A stretch of DNA of 64,000 bases from positions 1 through 64,000 of the forward strand of contig CAYWFX010000014.1 of NCBI GenBank assembly GCA_964457945.1. The letters are read 5' to 3'. The stretch is from PHAA01 sp964457945. GTDB taxonomy: Bacteria; Bacillota; Syntrophomonadia; Syntrophomonadales; Syntrophomonadaceae. Below the pieces are notes generated by a model, which did no database searches, was not told the DNA's origin, and saw nothing but the letters and a program-made list of their open reading frames with translations. Shown here piece by piece: positions 44,542 to 52,733 of this stretch. The position numbers were made by a program, and so were the translations under genes. The first letter of the stretch is position 1, and the number at the start of each line of letters is the position of its first letter.

Positions 44542-46485
44542 ATGCAATATTCACGTATGACTAAAGTCCAACTAATAGAGGAAAACAGGCGGCTTCGCCA
44601 GCAGCTTTCAGAAATTAATCAGGAACAACCTAAGCTGAACAATGTTGAACCCCGTCCTGTACCCCAAAAATTTCTGAAAAGCCAGTCAGTTTTCCGCCAA
44701 CTAACCGAGAATATTCCGGTCTTAATCTATGTGTTTCACGGAGACCGATTTATCTATGTTAATCGGGCCTTTGAGTTAGGACTGGGTTATCCTATGGAAG
44801 AATTGCTGGAAATGAATTTCTGGGATGTTGTCCATCCGGATTATAAAGAGTTGATAAAACAACGCGGCCTAGCCCGGCAAAGAGGGGAAAATGAACCCAA
44901 CCGTTATGAATTAAAAGTGTTCAGGAAAAACGGGGACGAAATGTGGCTGGATTTATTTACCAGCAGCGCTATAGATATTAATGGAGAAACAATTATTGTT
45001 GTAGGATGTTACGATATATCCGAGCGCAAATCTGCTCGGGAGGAACTTAAAAAAGCACGAGATGAGCTGGAAATAAGGGTCATTGAGAGAACTGAAGCAT
45101 TGAGCGAAGCCAACCAGGAATTGGTTTTCTTAAACAGCACTCTGAACAGTGTTATCAAGAATATGTCCGATGCGGTGGTATTAGTTGATAAAAGAGGCAG
45201 CGTTCAGTCCTTAAATAAAGTTCTTGAATTAGCCTGGGGTAAAGCGGTTAAGGAAATTATACAATATTTAAAGGAAGATATACTGGGGCCGAAAATATCG
45301 CACAGTGCTAAAATGCTGGAAAACGGCGCAGCTTTTCGGGATAAGGAAATAATGTTTTCCACCCAAAAAGGTGACATTCAATCGCTGGTTTCAGGAACAC
45401 CAATTAGAAACGAACAGGGTGAAGTTGAATGGGGCATATTACTGGTGAGGCCTCTTAAAGACGTTCGAAAACTGGTCAACCGCTTCAGTGGTGCCCAGGC
45501 CAGCTTTCGCTTTGAAGATATTATCGGCAGCAGTGAGGGAATAAAGGAAACCATTCGGGCAGCCATGAGAGCAGCTTACAACCTTAGCAGTATCCTTATT
45601 GAGGGTGAAAGCGGTACCGGGAAAGAAATGTTCGCCCAGTCGGTTCATAATATGAGTTATAGGCGTAATGAGCCCTTTGTAGCTTTAAATTGTGGTGCTA
45701 TTCCCAGGGACTTGATTGCTAGCGAATTGTTTGGTTATGCTGAAGGTGCTTTTACTGGAGCCAAAAAGGGTGGAAGTCCGGGTAAATTCGAAATGGCTTC
45801 CGGTGGAACCCTTTTCCTGGATGAGATTGGTGATATGCCATTTGAGCAGCAGGTGGCCTTGTTAAGGGTTATACAGGAAAAACACCTTACTCGTATAGGC
45901 GGGGACAAGCTAATTCCGGTTGATGTCAGGATTATTTGTGCCACCAATAAAAACCTGTTTGAAGAGATGCAAAAGGGTAAATTCCGTAAAGACCTCTATT
46001 ATCGTATAAATGTCATATCTTTAAAAATTCCTCCCCTTCGTCAACGCCCGGAAGATGTCTCCACCCTATTCAAGTATTTGCTGATGAAGGCAGGAAAAAA
46101 GGAAATTTTAAAATATTTGGACCCCAAGGTTATCGAGTCTCTGGAGCAATATGATTGGCCAGGCAATGTGCGAGAATTGCAGAATGTGGTGGAGAGGATG
46201 CTCAATGCTGCTGATGGAGCCAATATCGGTATTGAACACCTGCCCGAGGAACTATGCCCTATCCAGAGTGGGTGTGTGCCGACTGCAGAAAGCTCAGCGA
46301 GGTGGCTGGAAAATTTAGGTGCTATGCCCGGAAAAGCTAGAAAAATAGCGGCGGAAATAGAGCGGCAGGAGATATTGGAAACAATAGAACGTTGTAACGG
46401 CAATGTGAGTAAGGTCGCAAGAGAACTAGGTATTTCGCGAAGTACCATGTATCGGAAAATGAGCTGCTACGGTATAAAGCAATAG
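44542..46485 (+). CDS. PAS-PAS sigma-54-dependent enhancer-binding activator
   Basis: 647 residues. PAS domain ~50-165 (VFHGDRFIYVNRAFELGLGY), a coiled linker, a second PAS ~200-310, then the AAA+ domain ~325-560 with GESGTGKE (~354), the sigma-54 loop GAFTGAKKG (~401) and LFLDEIGDM. A Fis-type HTH is at ~613-645 (NVSKVARELGISRSTMYRKM). The start lies two bases after the upstream stop and has no strong ribosome site, so translation is coupled. Its probable binding site and promoter lie directly downstream, before the acyl-CoA dehydrogenase. Confidence 0.95.
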   Translation: MQYSRMTKVQLIEENRRLRQQLSEINQEQPKLNNVEPRPVPQKFLKSQSVFRQLTENIPVLIYVFHGDRFIYVNRAFELGLGYPMEELLEMNFWDVVHPDYKELIKQRGLARQRGENEPNRYELKVFRKNGDEMWLDLFTSSAIDINGETIIVVGCYDISERKSAREELKKARDELEIRVIERTEALSEANQELVFLNSTLNSVIKNMSDAVVLVDKRGSVQSLNKVLELAWGKAVKEIIQYLKEDILGPKISHSAKMLENGAAFRDKEIMFSTQKGDIQSLVSGTPIRNEQGEVEWGILLVRPLKDVRKLVNRFSGAQASFRFEDIIGSSEGIKETIRAAMRAAYNLSSILIEGESGTGKEMFAQSVHNMSYRRNEPFVALNCGAIPRDLIASELFGYAEGAFTGAKKGGSPGKFEMASGGTLFLDEIGDMPFEQQVALLRVIQEKHLTRIGGDKLIPVDVRIICATNKNLFEEMQKGKFRKDLYYRINVISLKIPPLRQRPEDVSTLFKYLLMKAGKKEILKYLDPKVIESLEQYDWPGNVRELQNVVERMLNAADGANIGIEHLPEELCPIQSGCVPTAESSARWLENLGAMPGKARKIAAEIERQEILETIERCNGNVSKVARELGISRSTMYRKMSCYGIKQ

Positions 46486-46502
46486 AGAACCTGTGCCAAT
46501 CG

Positions 46503-46538
46503 TGATACACCTGTGTCATGTATCGAGCAGGTGTATCA
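46503..46538. promoter_or_regulatory. Probable enhancer site for the sigma-54 activator
   Basis: TGATACACCT and AGGTGTATCA form a perfect 10-base inverted repeat with a 16-base spacer, about 120 bases upstream of the -24/-12 promoter. It is placed as an upstream activating site and directly follows the activator gene. It has no T-run, so it is less likely to be a terminator. Confidence 0.65.
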
Positions 46539-46640
46539 TCGATGAAACATATTTAGATTGGATATAATTACATGAGCCATTTGTAAAGGATCAGCTATAT
46601 ACGGCGGTCCTTTTATTATTTTCTGTAGCTTATAATAACG

Positions 46641-46655
46641 TGGCACATTATTTGC
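46641..46655 (+). promoter_or_regulatory. Sigma-54 (-24/-12) promoter
   Basis: TGGCACATTATTTGC matches the consensus TGGCAC-N5-TTGC exactly. It reads toward the acyl-CoA dehydrogenase gene at 46876, leaving a ~210-base leader with an AGGAGG but no obvious gene. Confidence 0.85.
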
Positions 46656-46875
46656 GTATTATGCGTTTAACAATGGTGGTATGTAAATTTAAATATAGGA
46701 GGCGGTGTACATATAAAGATCGATCTAAGTTTCCAAGCATAAATTTTCAAACTATACACCAAGGAGTTAAGGTTGTCACCGTTAACCAATCCAATATGTT
46801 ACTGACCGGGAATGGGCCTATGCAGTAGCTGCATGTGAATAATGTTTTGAATATTAAAGATAGGGAGGTTATAGA

Positions 46876-48705
46876 ATGGCTGCAAATTTTGCATATAAAA
46901 ATACTAGAGATTTTCAATTCCTACTTAAAGAGTGGCTGCCTATGGAAGAGGTTATGACTTATCCACAATTCAAAGATTACTATTCAATAGATGATGTTGA
47001 ACCTATTTTAAATAGTTTTAGAAAAATGTGTAAGGAAGTAATTGAGCCTACTTGTGATGATGGAGAAATAAACCCGGTTAAGTTTGAAAACGGGCAGGTT
47101 ATATTACCGCCTACGATTGGTCCTACCTTACAAAAATTGCAGCAGGATGGCTGGGGTGCCAGCAATGTAGATAAGACTCCCGGGGCTATGGTTTTGCCGA
47201 ATGTTCTGCACTGGATGCTTTGGGATATGGTAACTGCCGCCAATCCGCAGATCCCCTGCTATTTCGGTATGTGTGCAGGATCTACTGACCTGATTCAGGC
47301 TTTTGCAGATGATAATGTAAAGGAAATGTTCCTTCCCAAGATGTTTGATGGAACTTATACCGGAACCATGTGTTTAACCGAACCGAGCGCGGGTTCTGAC
47401 GTAGGAGATATTCTCTCCAGGGCATATCCTACTGATAATCCCAGGATATTTAACATCAAAGGACAGAAGATTTTCATCACGAATGGTGATAACACTTACT
47501 CTGAAAACATTGTCCATCTTTACCTGGCCAGAGTGGAAGGTTCCATACCGGGAACCAAAGGAATTTCCCTTTTTGTAGTTCCTAAATACTGGGTTAATGA
47601 AGATGGAAGCACAGAGTTTAATGATGTATTTCCTACTGGGGTAGAGGAGAAAATGGGCCAGCATGGGAATGCTACCGTAGCCTTAAGTTTTGGTGATAAT
47701 AGCAAATGCCGGGGTTGGTTAATGGGCAAGAATCCTCTGACCAATGATGGTCAAGGTGAAGGCATGGCCCAGATGTTCATGATGATGAACCAGGAAAGGT
47801 TAGCAACTGCTTTAATGGCAAGTGCACTAACCGCTAATGCCCTTTATAATTGTGCTGATTATGCCCGGGAAAGGGTACAGGGTTATCATAAGCCAGAAGG
47901 ACGGGTTACCCTCTCTAAACATGAAGATATAAAGAGAGGCCTGCTTTTACTGAAGGCCCATCTGGATGCTTTCCGGGCTATGATCTTTACAACCTATATC
48001 GATTTTGACATTAAATATTTCTCGCCGGATGAAAAAGTCAGCAAGGAAGCTAATGATGAAATCGAAGTGAACATTCCTCTTTGTAAAGCCTATTGCAGTG
48101 ACGAATGCTGGAATCTAATGGCTGAAGCTATCCAGATTTATGGTGGTTATGGCTACTGTGAGGAATATCCTATTGCCAAGATGGCTCGTGACTGCAAGCC
48201 ATACAGCATCTGGGAAGGCGCTAACTATATTCAGTCCATGGATCTTATTGGCCGTAAATGGGGCCTGGAAAAAGGAGCTGTTTTTGCTAAGTGGTTTAAG
48301 AAGATAGCCGATTTCTATGAAGCTAATAAGGATGCTAAAGGCTTTGAGCAAGAATTTACCGTGTTAGGTAAAGCTGTACAGGCATATCCTCAGATTCAGG
48401 GAGCTGTCTTAAACTGGATGAAGAATAAGCAGGGAGATATGGTGCCGGTTTATTCCAAGAGAGTATTAATGGCTACAGCTCAGATATATGGAGGTAAGTT
48501 ACTTCTGGAACAGGCTATGATAGCGGCTAAAAAAGCTGAAGAAATTGGTCCCGGACACTATGATTACAAATTCTACATGGGGAAAGTCTACTCAGCTAAA
48601 TATTATTTAAACAATGTTGTTCCTAATGTAGCCTTTGTGGCAGACCTCCTCAAAAACTCAGATACATCAGTATTGGATATTGATTTCGATTCTTTCGATT
48701 ACTAG
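46876..48705 (+). CDS. Large acyl-CoA dehydrogenase
   Basis: 609 residues, longer than the ~380 of classical family members and matching the large group with a C-terminal extension. Shows FGMCAGSTDLIQAFADD, MCLTEPSAGSDVGDI (FAD/substrate loop), KIFITNGDN, QIYGGYGYCEEYPIAKMARDCK with the active-site region, and a helical end of ~120 residues. It oxidises acyl-CoA to enoyl-CoA and passes electrons to ETF. The sigma-54 promoter at 46641 and the activator next door suggest expression under a specific signal. ATG 46876 follows AGGGAGG. Confidence 0.93.
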   Translation: MAANFAYKNTRDFQFLLKEWLPMEEVMTYPQFKDYYSIDDVEPILNSFRKMCKEVIEPTCDDGEINPVKFENGQVILPPTIGPTLQKLQQDGWGASNVDKTPGAMVLPNVLHWMLWDMVTAANPQIPCYFGMCAGSTDLIQAFADDNVKEMFLPKMFDGTYTGTMCLTEPSAGSDVGDILSRAYPTDNPRIFNIKGQKIFITNGDNTYSENIVHLYLARVEGSIPGTKGISLFVVPKYWVNEDGSTEFNDVFPTGVEEKMGQHGNATVALSFGDNSKCRGWLMGKNPLTNDGQGEGMAQMFMMMNQERLATALMASALTANALYNCADYARERVQGYHKPEGRVTLSKHEDIKRGLLLLKAHLDAFRAMIFTTYIDFDIKYFSPDEKVSKEANDEIEVNIPLCKAYCSDECWNLMAEAIQIYGGYGYCEEYPIAKMARDCKPYSIWEGANYIQSMDLIGRKWGLEKGAVFAKWFKKIADFYEANKDAKGFEQEFTVLGKAVQAYPQIQGAVLNWMKNKQGDMVPVYSKRVLMATAQIYGGKLLLEQAMIAAKKAEEIGPGHYDYKFYMGKVYSAKYYLNNVVPNVAFVADLLKNSDTSVLDIDFDSFDY

Positions 48706-48712
48706 AAATATT

Positions 48713-48740
48713 AAATGGATTGCCTGCGGGCAATCCATTT
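48713..48740. terminator. Bidirectional terminator
   Basis: AAATGGATTGCC pairs perfectly with GGCAATCCATTT (12 bp) around TGCG; the T-run is short on both sides. It lies between the convergent dehydrogenase and HD-protein genes. Confidence 0.7.
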
Positions 48741-48782
48741 AATCTAAGCACGGAGACGTTCGAGAGAAGGCTTCGAAGTCTC

Positions 48783-50090
48783 TTATCTGACCTTTAAAAG
48801 AGCCAGCAGATCTGCCTTCTTATTCAGAGAGGGATTATCTACCACTCTATCCAGCAGGTATTCTAAGGCTTCGCCCATCTCTTTTCCTGAGTCATAAAGG
48901 GTCATCAGGTCATAGCCGTTAATATCCAGGTCATGGGTAGTAAGAGGCTCTCTGCGTGACATTACTTCCCAGCACCTGGTTCTGATCGCGCTAATCCAGT
49001 TGATATCCCTGCCTGAACGTTCTGAGCCTTTAATGTCAGCTATTTGCAGCTCAAAAAGGTTACAAATGTTATCAGGACCCACTCTGCGAATAAGCCTCTT
49101 TATACTGAGTTCGCTGGCATTCTCATAATGGTTCATGTGTTCTTTTATTAAGGAACATACTGCATTTAGGGTCTTGCGGTCAAAATTAAGCCTGGCCAGG
49201 GCTTCTCTGGCAATCTGGCTGCCACCACTGGCATGGCCATAGCAGTGCCCTTCTCCCGCCTCATCTATTGAATGACAATTGGGCTTGTCAATGTCATGAA
49301 ACAGAGCGGCTAGTCTAAGGCTCAGATTGGGTTTCGTGTGGTCCAGAACCACCATGGTATGTTCAAAAACATCCTTATCATGGAATGAACTACGAGTGTC
49401 GAACCCGATAGTTGGGATGAGTTCGGGTATCAAATGCTTTAGCAGGCCCAGTTCCAGAAGCCGCCTGATACTGATCGAGGGCTTATCAGTCAGCAGGATT
49501 TGAGTTAATTCATTGCAGACTTTCTCGGAATTATTGAATGTGACTGTATCCTTGGCTAGGATAACCTCAAGCAGGGAGTCATCAATCACGAATCCCTGCT
49601 GAGCTTCGAACCTGATTGCCCTCAGAATTCTTACGCTGTCCTCGTTAAGCTTATCCACTGGATTACCAGCACATTTTATTATCCGCTTATGTATATCGCC
49701 AACCCCATAAAATGGATCAATTATGCCATCGCTTTCATTGTAAGCAATGGAGTTGATAGTAAAATCGTTGTGTTTCAGCTCTTCGTTAACATTTTCAGAA
49801 AACCGGTTTGCCTCGCCAGTGCGGAAGGTGCCTAATCTATAACTTTCTCCCTGATAAATAAGCGATACGGTGCTATAATCATGGATGGCCGGGATAGCTG
49901 AGAATCCGTTCTGGTCATCGAACAACAGGATATTGTCAGAAGGGAGAGCGTTAGTGCATATTTCCCAGTTTATAGGCTTTAATCCCAGGAGGGAATCTCT
50001 GATACAGGCTCCGTATACGAAAGCTTGGTACCCTTCGGTGTTTAGTATATTCAGTATTAGCTTGACATTAGCCGGTATTTTTATTCTCAT
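48783..50090 (-). CDS. CCA-adding enzyme-like HD-domain protein with altered nucleotidyltransferase site
   Basis: 435 residues in the tRNA nucleotidyltransferase/poly(A) polymerase layout plus an HD domain. The motif-A region GACIRDSLLGLKP is followed by N41-W42-E43 where the family has catalytic DxD. The usual RRD is HND (107-109). RILRAIRFEAQQGF is kept. The HD metal site looks whole: His244 in VFEHTMVVLDH and HD 265-266 in LFHDIDKP. It may thus be a phosphohydrolase or a regulatory paralogue rather than a CCA-adder. ATG 50090. Confidence 0.8.
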   Translation of the reverse strand: MRIKIPANVKLILNILNTEGYQAFVYGACIRDSLLGLKPINWEICTNALPSDNILLFDDQNGFSAIPAIHDYSTVSLIYQGESYRLGTFRTGEANRFSENVNEELKHNDFTINSIAYNESDGIIDPFYGVGDIHKRIIKCAGNPVDKLNEDSVRILRAIRFEAQQGFVIDDSLLEVILAKDTVTFNNSEKVCNELTQILLTDKPSISIRRLLELGLLKHLIPELIPTIGFDTRSSFHDKDVFEHTMVVLDHTKPNLSLRLAALFHDIDKPNCHSIDEAGEGHCYGHASGGSQIAREALARLNFDRKTLNAVCSLIKEHMNHYENASELSIKRLIRRVGPDNICNLFELQIADIKGSERSGRDINWISAIRTRCWEVMSRREPLTTHDLDINGYDLMTLYDSGKEMGEALEYLLDRVVDNPSLNKKADLLALLKVR

Positions 50091-50142
50091 GTCTTAACCC
50101 CTCCATCAGCTTCAATACTATATTAAATGAATTTCGATAAAA

Positions 50143-50242
50143 NNNNNNNNNNNNNNNNNNNNNNNNNNNNNNNNNNNNNNNNNNNNNNNNNNNNNNNNNN
50201 NNNNNNNNNNNNNNNNNNNNNNNNNNNNNNNNNNNNNNNNNN
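50143..50242. other. Assembly gap (100 N)
   Basis: A run of exactly 100 N, so its true length is unknown. It removes the 3' end of the second esterase gene. The short peptide encoded past the gap (50123-50142) may belong to it. Confidence 0.99.
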
Positions 50243-51112
50243 GTTGTTGAACGGTTGACCGCCATGTCCTACCCCTGGCATTATTTCAAGTTCTACTTTA
50301 TCCTTACCCAGTACTGCCTCAAGTTTAGCTGCAAATTCTGTAGATTGCTGTACCGGGACCCAGATATCAGTTGTTCCATGTTGAATGAAAACAGGCGGAT
50401 CATCTGCGCTGATATATGTTTCCGGGTTGGCCTGCCTCGCCAGTTCGGGAACCTGGTTTACTTGTTTGCCTAAATATTTGGAACCGTAGGAAGTAGGGGT
50501 ATTGGTAGGATATCCTGCAACTCCGCTTTCTTTATACTGCTCATCCATTGTTAGTAAGTTCATAGGTCCGCACCAGTCAACCACTGCCTGCACTCGATCA
50601 GACTGATCCGGATTTCCTAAGGTTAAATCCTGCAATTCCTTAACATCCCCGGAGGTCCCTGCCAGAGATGCCAGTGTTCCTCCAGCGGAGCTTCCCCATA
50701 CGGCGATTTTATCAGGGTTTAGATTATATTTACTGGCATTGGCCTTGATGAAACGTATAGCAGCTTTCACATCATTAATTTGAGCTGGAAAAAGCGCTTC
50801 ACCACTTAATCTATAGTTTACAGAGACAACAGCGTATCCTCGCTCCCGTCCTGCCCAGGCTGCCAGCGCGTCTGAACCAACTTTATCTCCCGTACAATAG
50901 CCTCCTCCGTGGATCGATACGATAACCGGATAAGGCCCTTTTATTCTATCTGGTATATAGATATCCAGCTTTTGTGATGGGGAAACATTTGCATAAGGGA
51001 TATCGGTCCATTTATATAGACTGGAATATACACTCCTAAATGCTGGAGGTGCTGCGGTTGCAAGTACCCCTAATACAAATATAACTATAATCCCTATAAG
51101 TGCCTTTTTCAC
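50243..51112 (-). CDS. Exported alpha/beta-hydrolase, paralogue, 3' end in gap
   Basis: About 290 residues visible. It keeps the arrangement of its paralogue at 41862: N-terminal helix, HGGGYCTGDKVG, WGSSAGGTLA with the nucleophile Ser, the acidic loop GTTDIW, and His in GVGHGGQPFNN, which is where the gap begins. GTG start with AGGGAGG. It lies 8 kb from the other copy with the same orientation; a local duplication is the simplest reading. The C-terminal residues are lost in the gap. Confidence 0.88.
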
Positions 51113-51221
51113 GAAAAAACCTCCCTAATAATTTGCATTATATGCTTGAGTGAAAAAAACCTCCGCATTTACACCCATTTAAGTAATTTTACAATAAATT
51201 TGCCTGCGAGTCTCGTAAGGA

Positions 51222-52439
51222 TTAACCGGCATGACTTTTATAATCTAACCTTGAATCTTCAATTGGTTCCTTTTCAAAAAGTGGTATTTTTGGAGCATGA
51301 TCATAGGGAATATGACCTGTAAATAAATTTCCTACAGGAATTCGTATTCTGCTTATTGCAAAACAAGCCAACAAGCTTAATGTCGAGCAAGCTATAAATG
51401 ATATCATAACTTGCCCAATAATACCTATCCAATTAAAATACATTTGAGTAAATGCATTTATATAAAACAGAACAAAAGCGTGGATAAAATAGCATCCGAA
51501 AGAATAACGTCCGAACGTTTTTAGTGTTTTCATAATAGTTGTATGTTTCATAAATAAAGTCTGCGACAAGTAATAAATCATAAACATTGATGAGGTTATG
51601 AAGACTACCATCATATAATTCAAGGGCCCGGTAAATTGGTTATTTAGAATATAGCTGCCTGATGAACTAATATGACTGGTTTGCATTAGCTGATAAAATA
51701 TTAAGCCAAATGATATAAGATATACAATAATATTGATTTTTAGGGTAGCTTTAAGAATATACCGCAGTTTATCCACATATATCCCGGCGAAAGCGCCCAG
51801 CATAAAGTAGAAAAACCAACTTATAAAAATCCTATCCCGGTAAGCCAATAGTGTCTTAAATATCGGTGACTGAATACTTTCCCATACTAGAGGAACCTGA
51901 TACCAGTATAAGCACAGTAAGCAAATATGAAAAACGAAACAAAGGGATAAAGTGACTATATTCCTCACTTTATTAATTGAAACTAACCACTTAAACAGTG
52001 GAAACAGCAAATAAAACTGTAAAATTGCCACCATAAACCATAGATGATAGTAGCCTGCACCGGATATTGTCAATATAGAGATTTTACCCATGACGGCACC
52101 TAAGCTGCTGGCTGGTACTCCAGATATAAGGCTCACCCATACCAGATAGATGATAGTCCATATAAAATAGGGCAAGAATATCTGCGTAAATCTTTTTTTA
52201 ATGAAATCCCAATAATCCAACTTGCCATCGCCATAATTATAGAATAATACTAGCCCGGTAATGAATATAAACATTGGCACTGCATATCTGACCAGTGTTA
52301 GCAGAAAAGCGGCTATCAGAGCAGGCTCCTTAGTGATACCTGGACTGTACATGAAGCTGGCCAGAGTATGTTGCATAACTATTGCCAAAAAGGTTAGACC
52401 TCTTAAGATGTCAATTTCATCTATTCGTTTTTTTAGCAT
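51222..52439 (-). CDS. Acyltransferase family 3 membrane protein
   Basis: 405 residues with about ten membrane helices. It begins IDEIDILRGLTFLAIVMQHT, the conserved start of acyltransferase-3 proteins with the catalytic His, and ends in a short basic tail. Such proteins O-acetylate polysaccharides or other cell-surface molecules. ATG 52439 follows GGGGAGAGGG; the ORF is open further upstream, but that part lacks family similarity. The nearby exopolysaccharide operon is a possible target. Confidence 0.88.
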   Translation of the reverse strand: MLKKRIDEIDILRGLTFLAIVMQHTLASFMYSPGITKEPALIAAFLLTLVRYAVPMFIFITGLVLFYNYGDGKLDYWDFIKKRFTQIFLPYFIWTIIYLVWVSLISGVPASSLGAVMGKISILTISGAGYYHLWFMVAILQFYLLFPLFKWLVSINKVRNIVTLSLCFVFHICLLCLYWYQVPLVWESIQSPIFKTLLAYRDRIFISWFFYFMLGAFAGIYVDKLRYILKATLKINIIVYLISFGLIFYQLMQTSHISSSGSYILNNQFTGPLNYMMVVFITSSMFMIYYLSQTLFMKHTTIMKTLKTFGRYSFGCYFIHAFVLFYINAFTQMYFNWIGIIGQVMISFIACSTLSLLACFAISRIRIPVGNLFTGHIPYDHAPKIPLFEKEPIEDSRLDYKSHAG

Positions 52440-52733
52440 TTTTCCCTCTCCCCTGTAGACCATCCAAAACATAAAGATACCTTTTTTTGCATAAAAAATC
52501 AATATTCAACATTATATGATTTTAGATTATAATGAAGGGGCTATCAGGGAATAAACAAGGCACTAAATGACTGGTTGATTTATTATAGTCTCTTACCATA
52601 ATATTGCACTTCTTAAGCAATCATTCTTCTAGGTTTGGATTGGCAGGGAAGTGCATCACTTGCATCAGGAGATAATTGGCATTATTGAATAGCGCATTAC
52701 GAACCTCGAAGCAATTGGAAGGGGAGTTAGGGA

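Noticed and set aside
46640..46828. 62-codon frame between the sigma-54 promoter and the dehydrogenase
   Set aside because: It begins on the promoter itself, has no ribosome site and no similarity; its transcript would lack the start.
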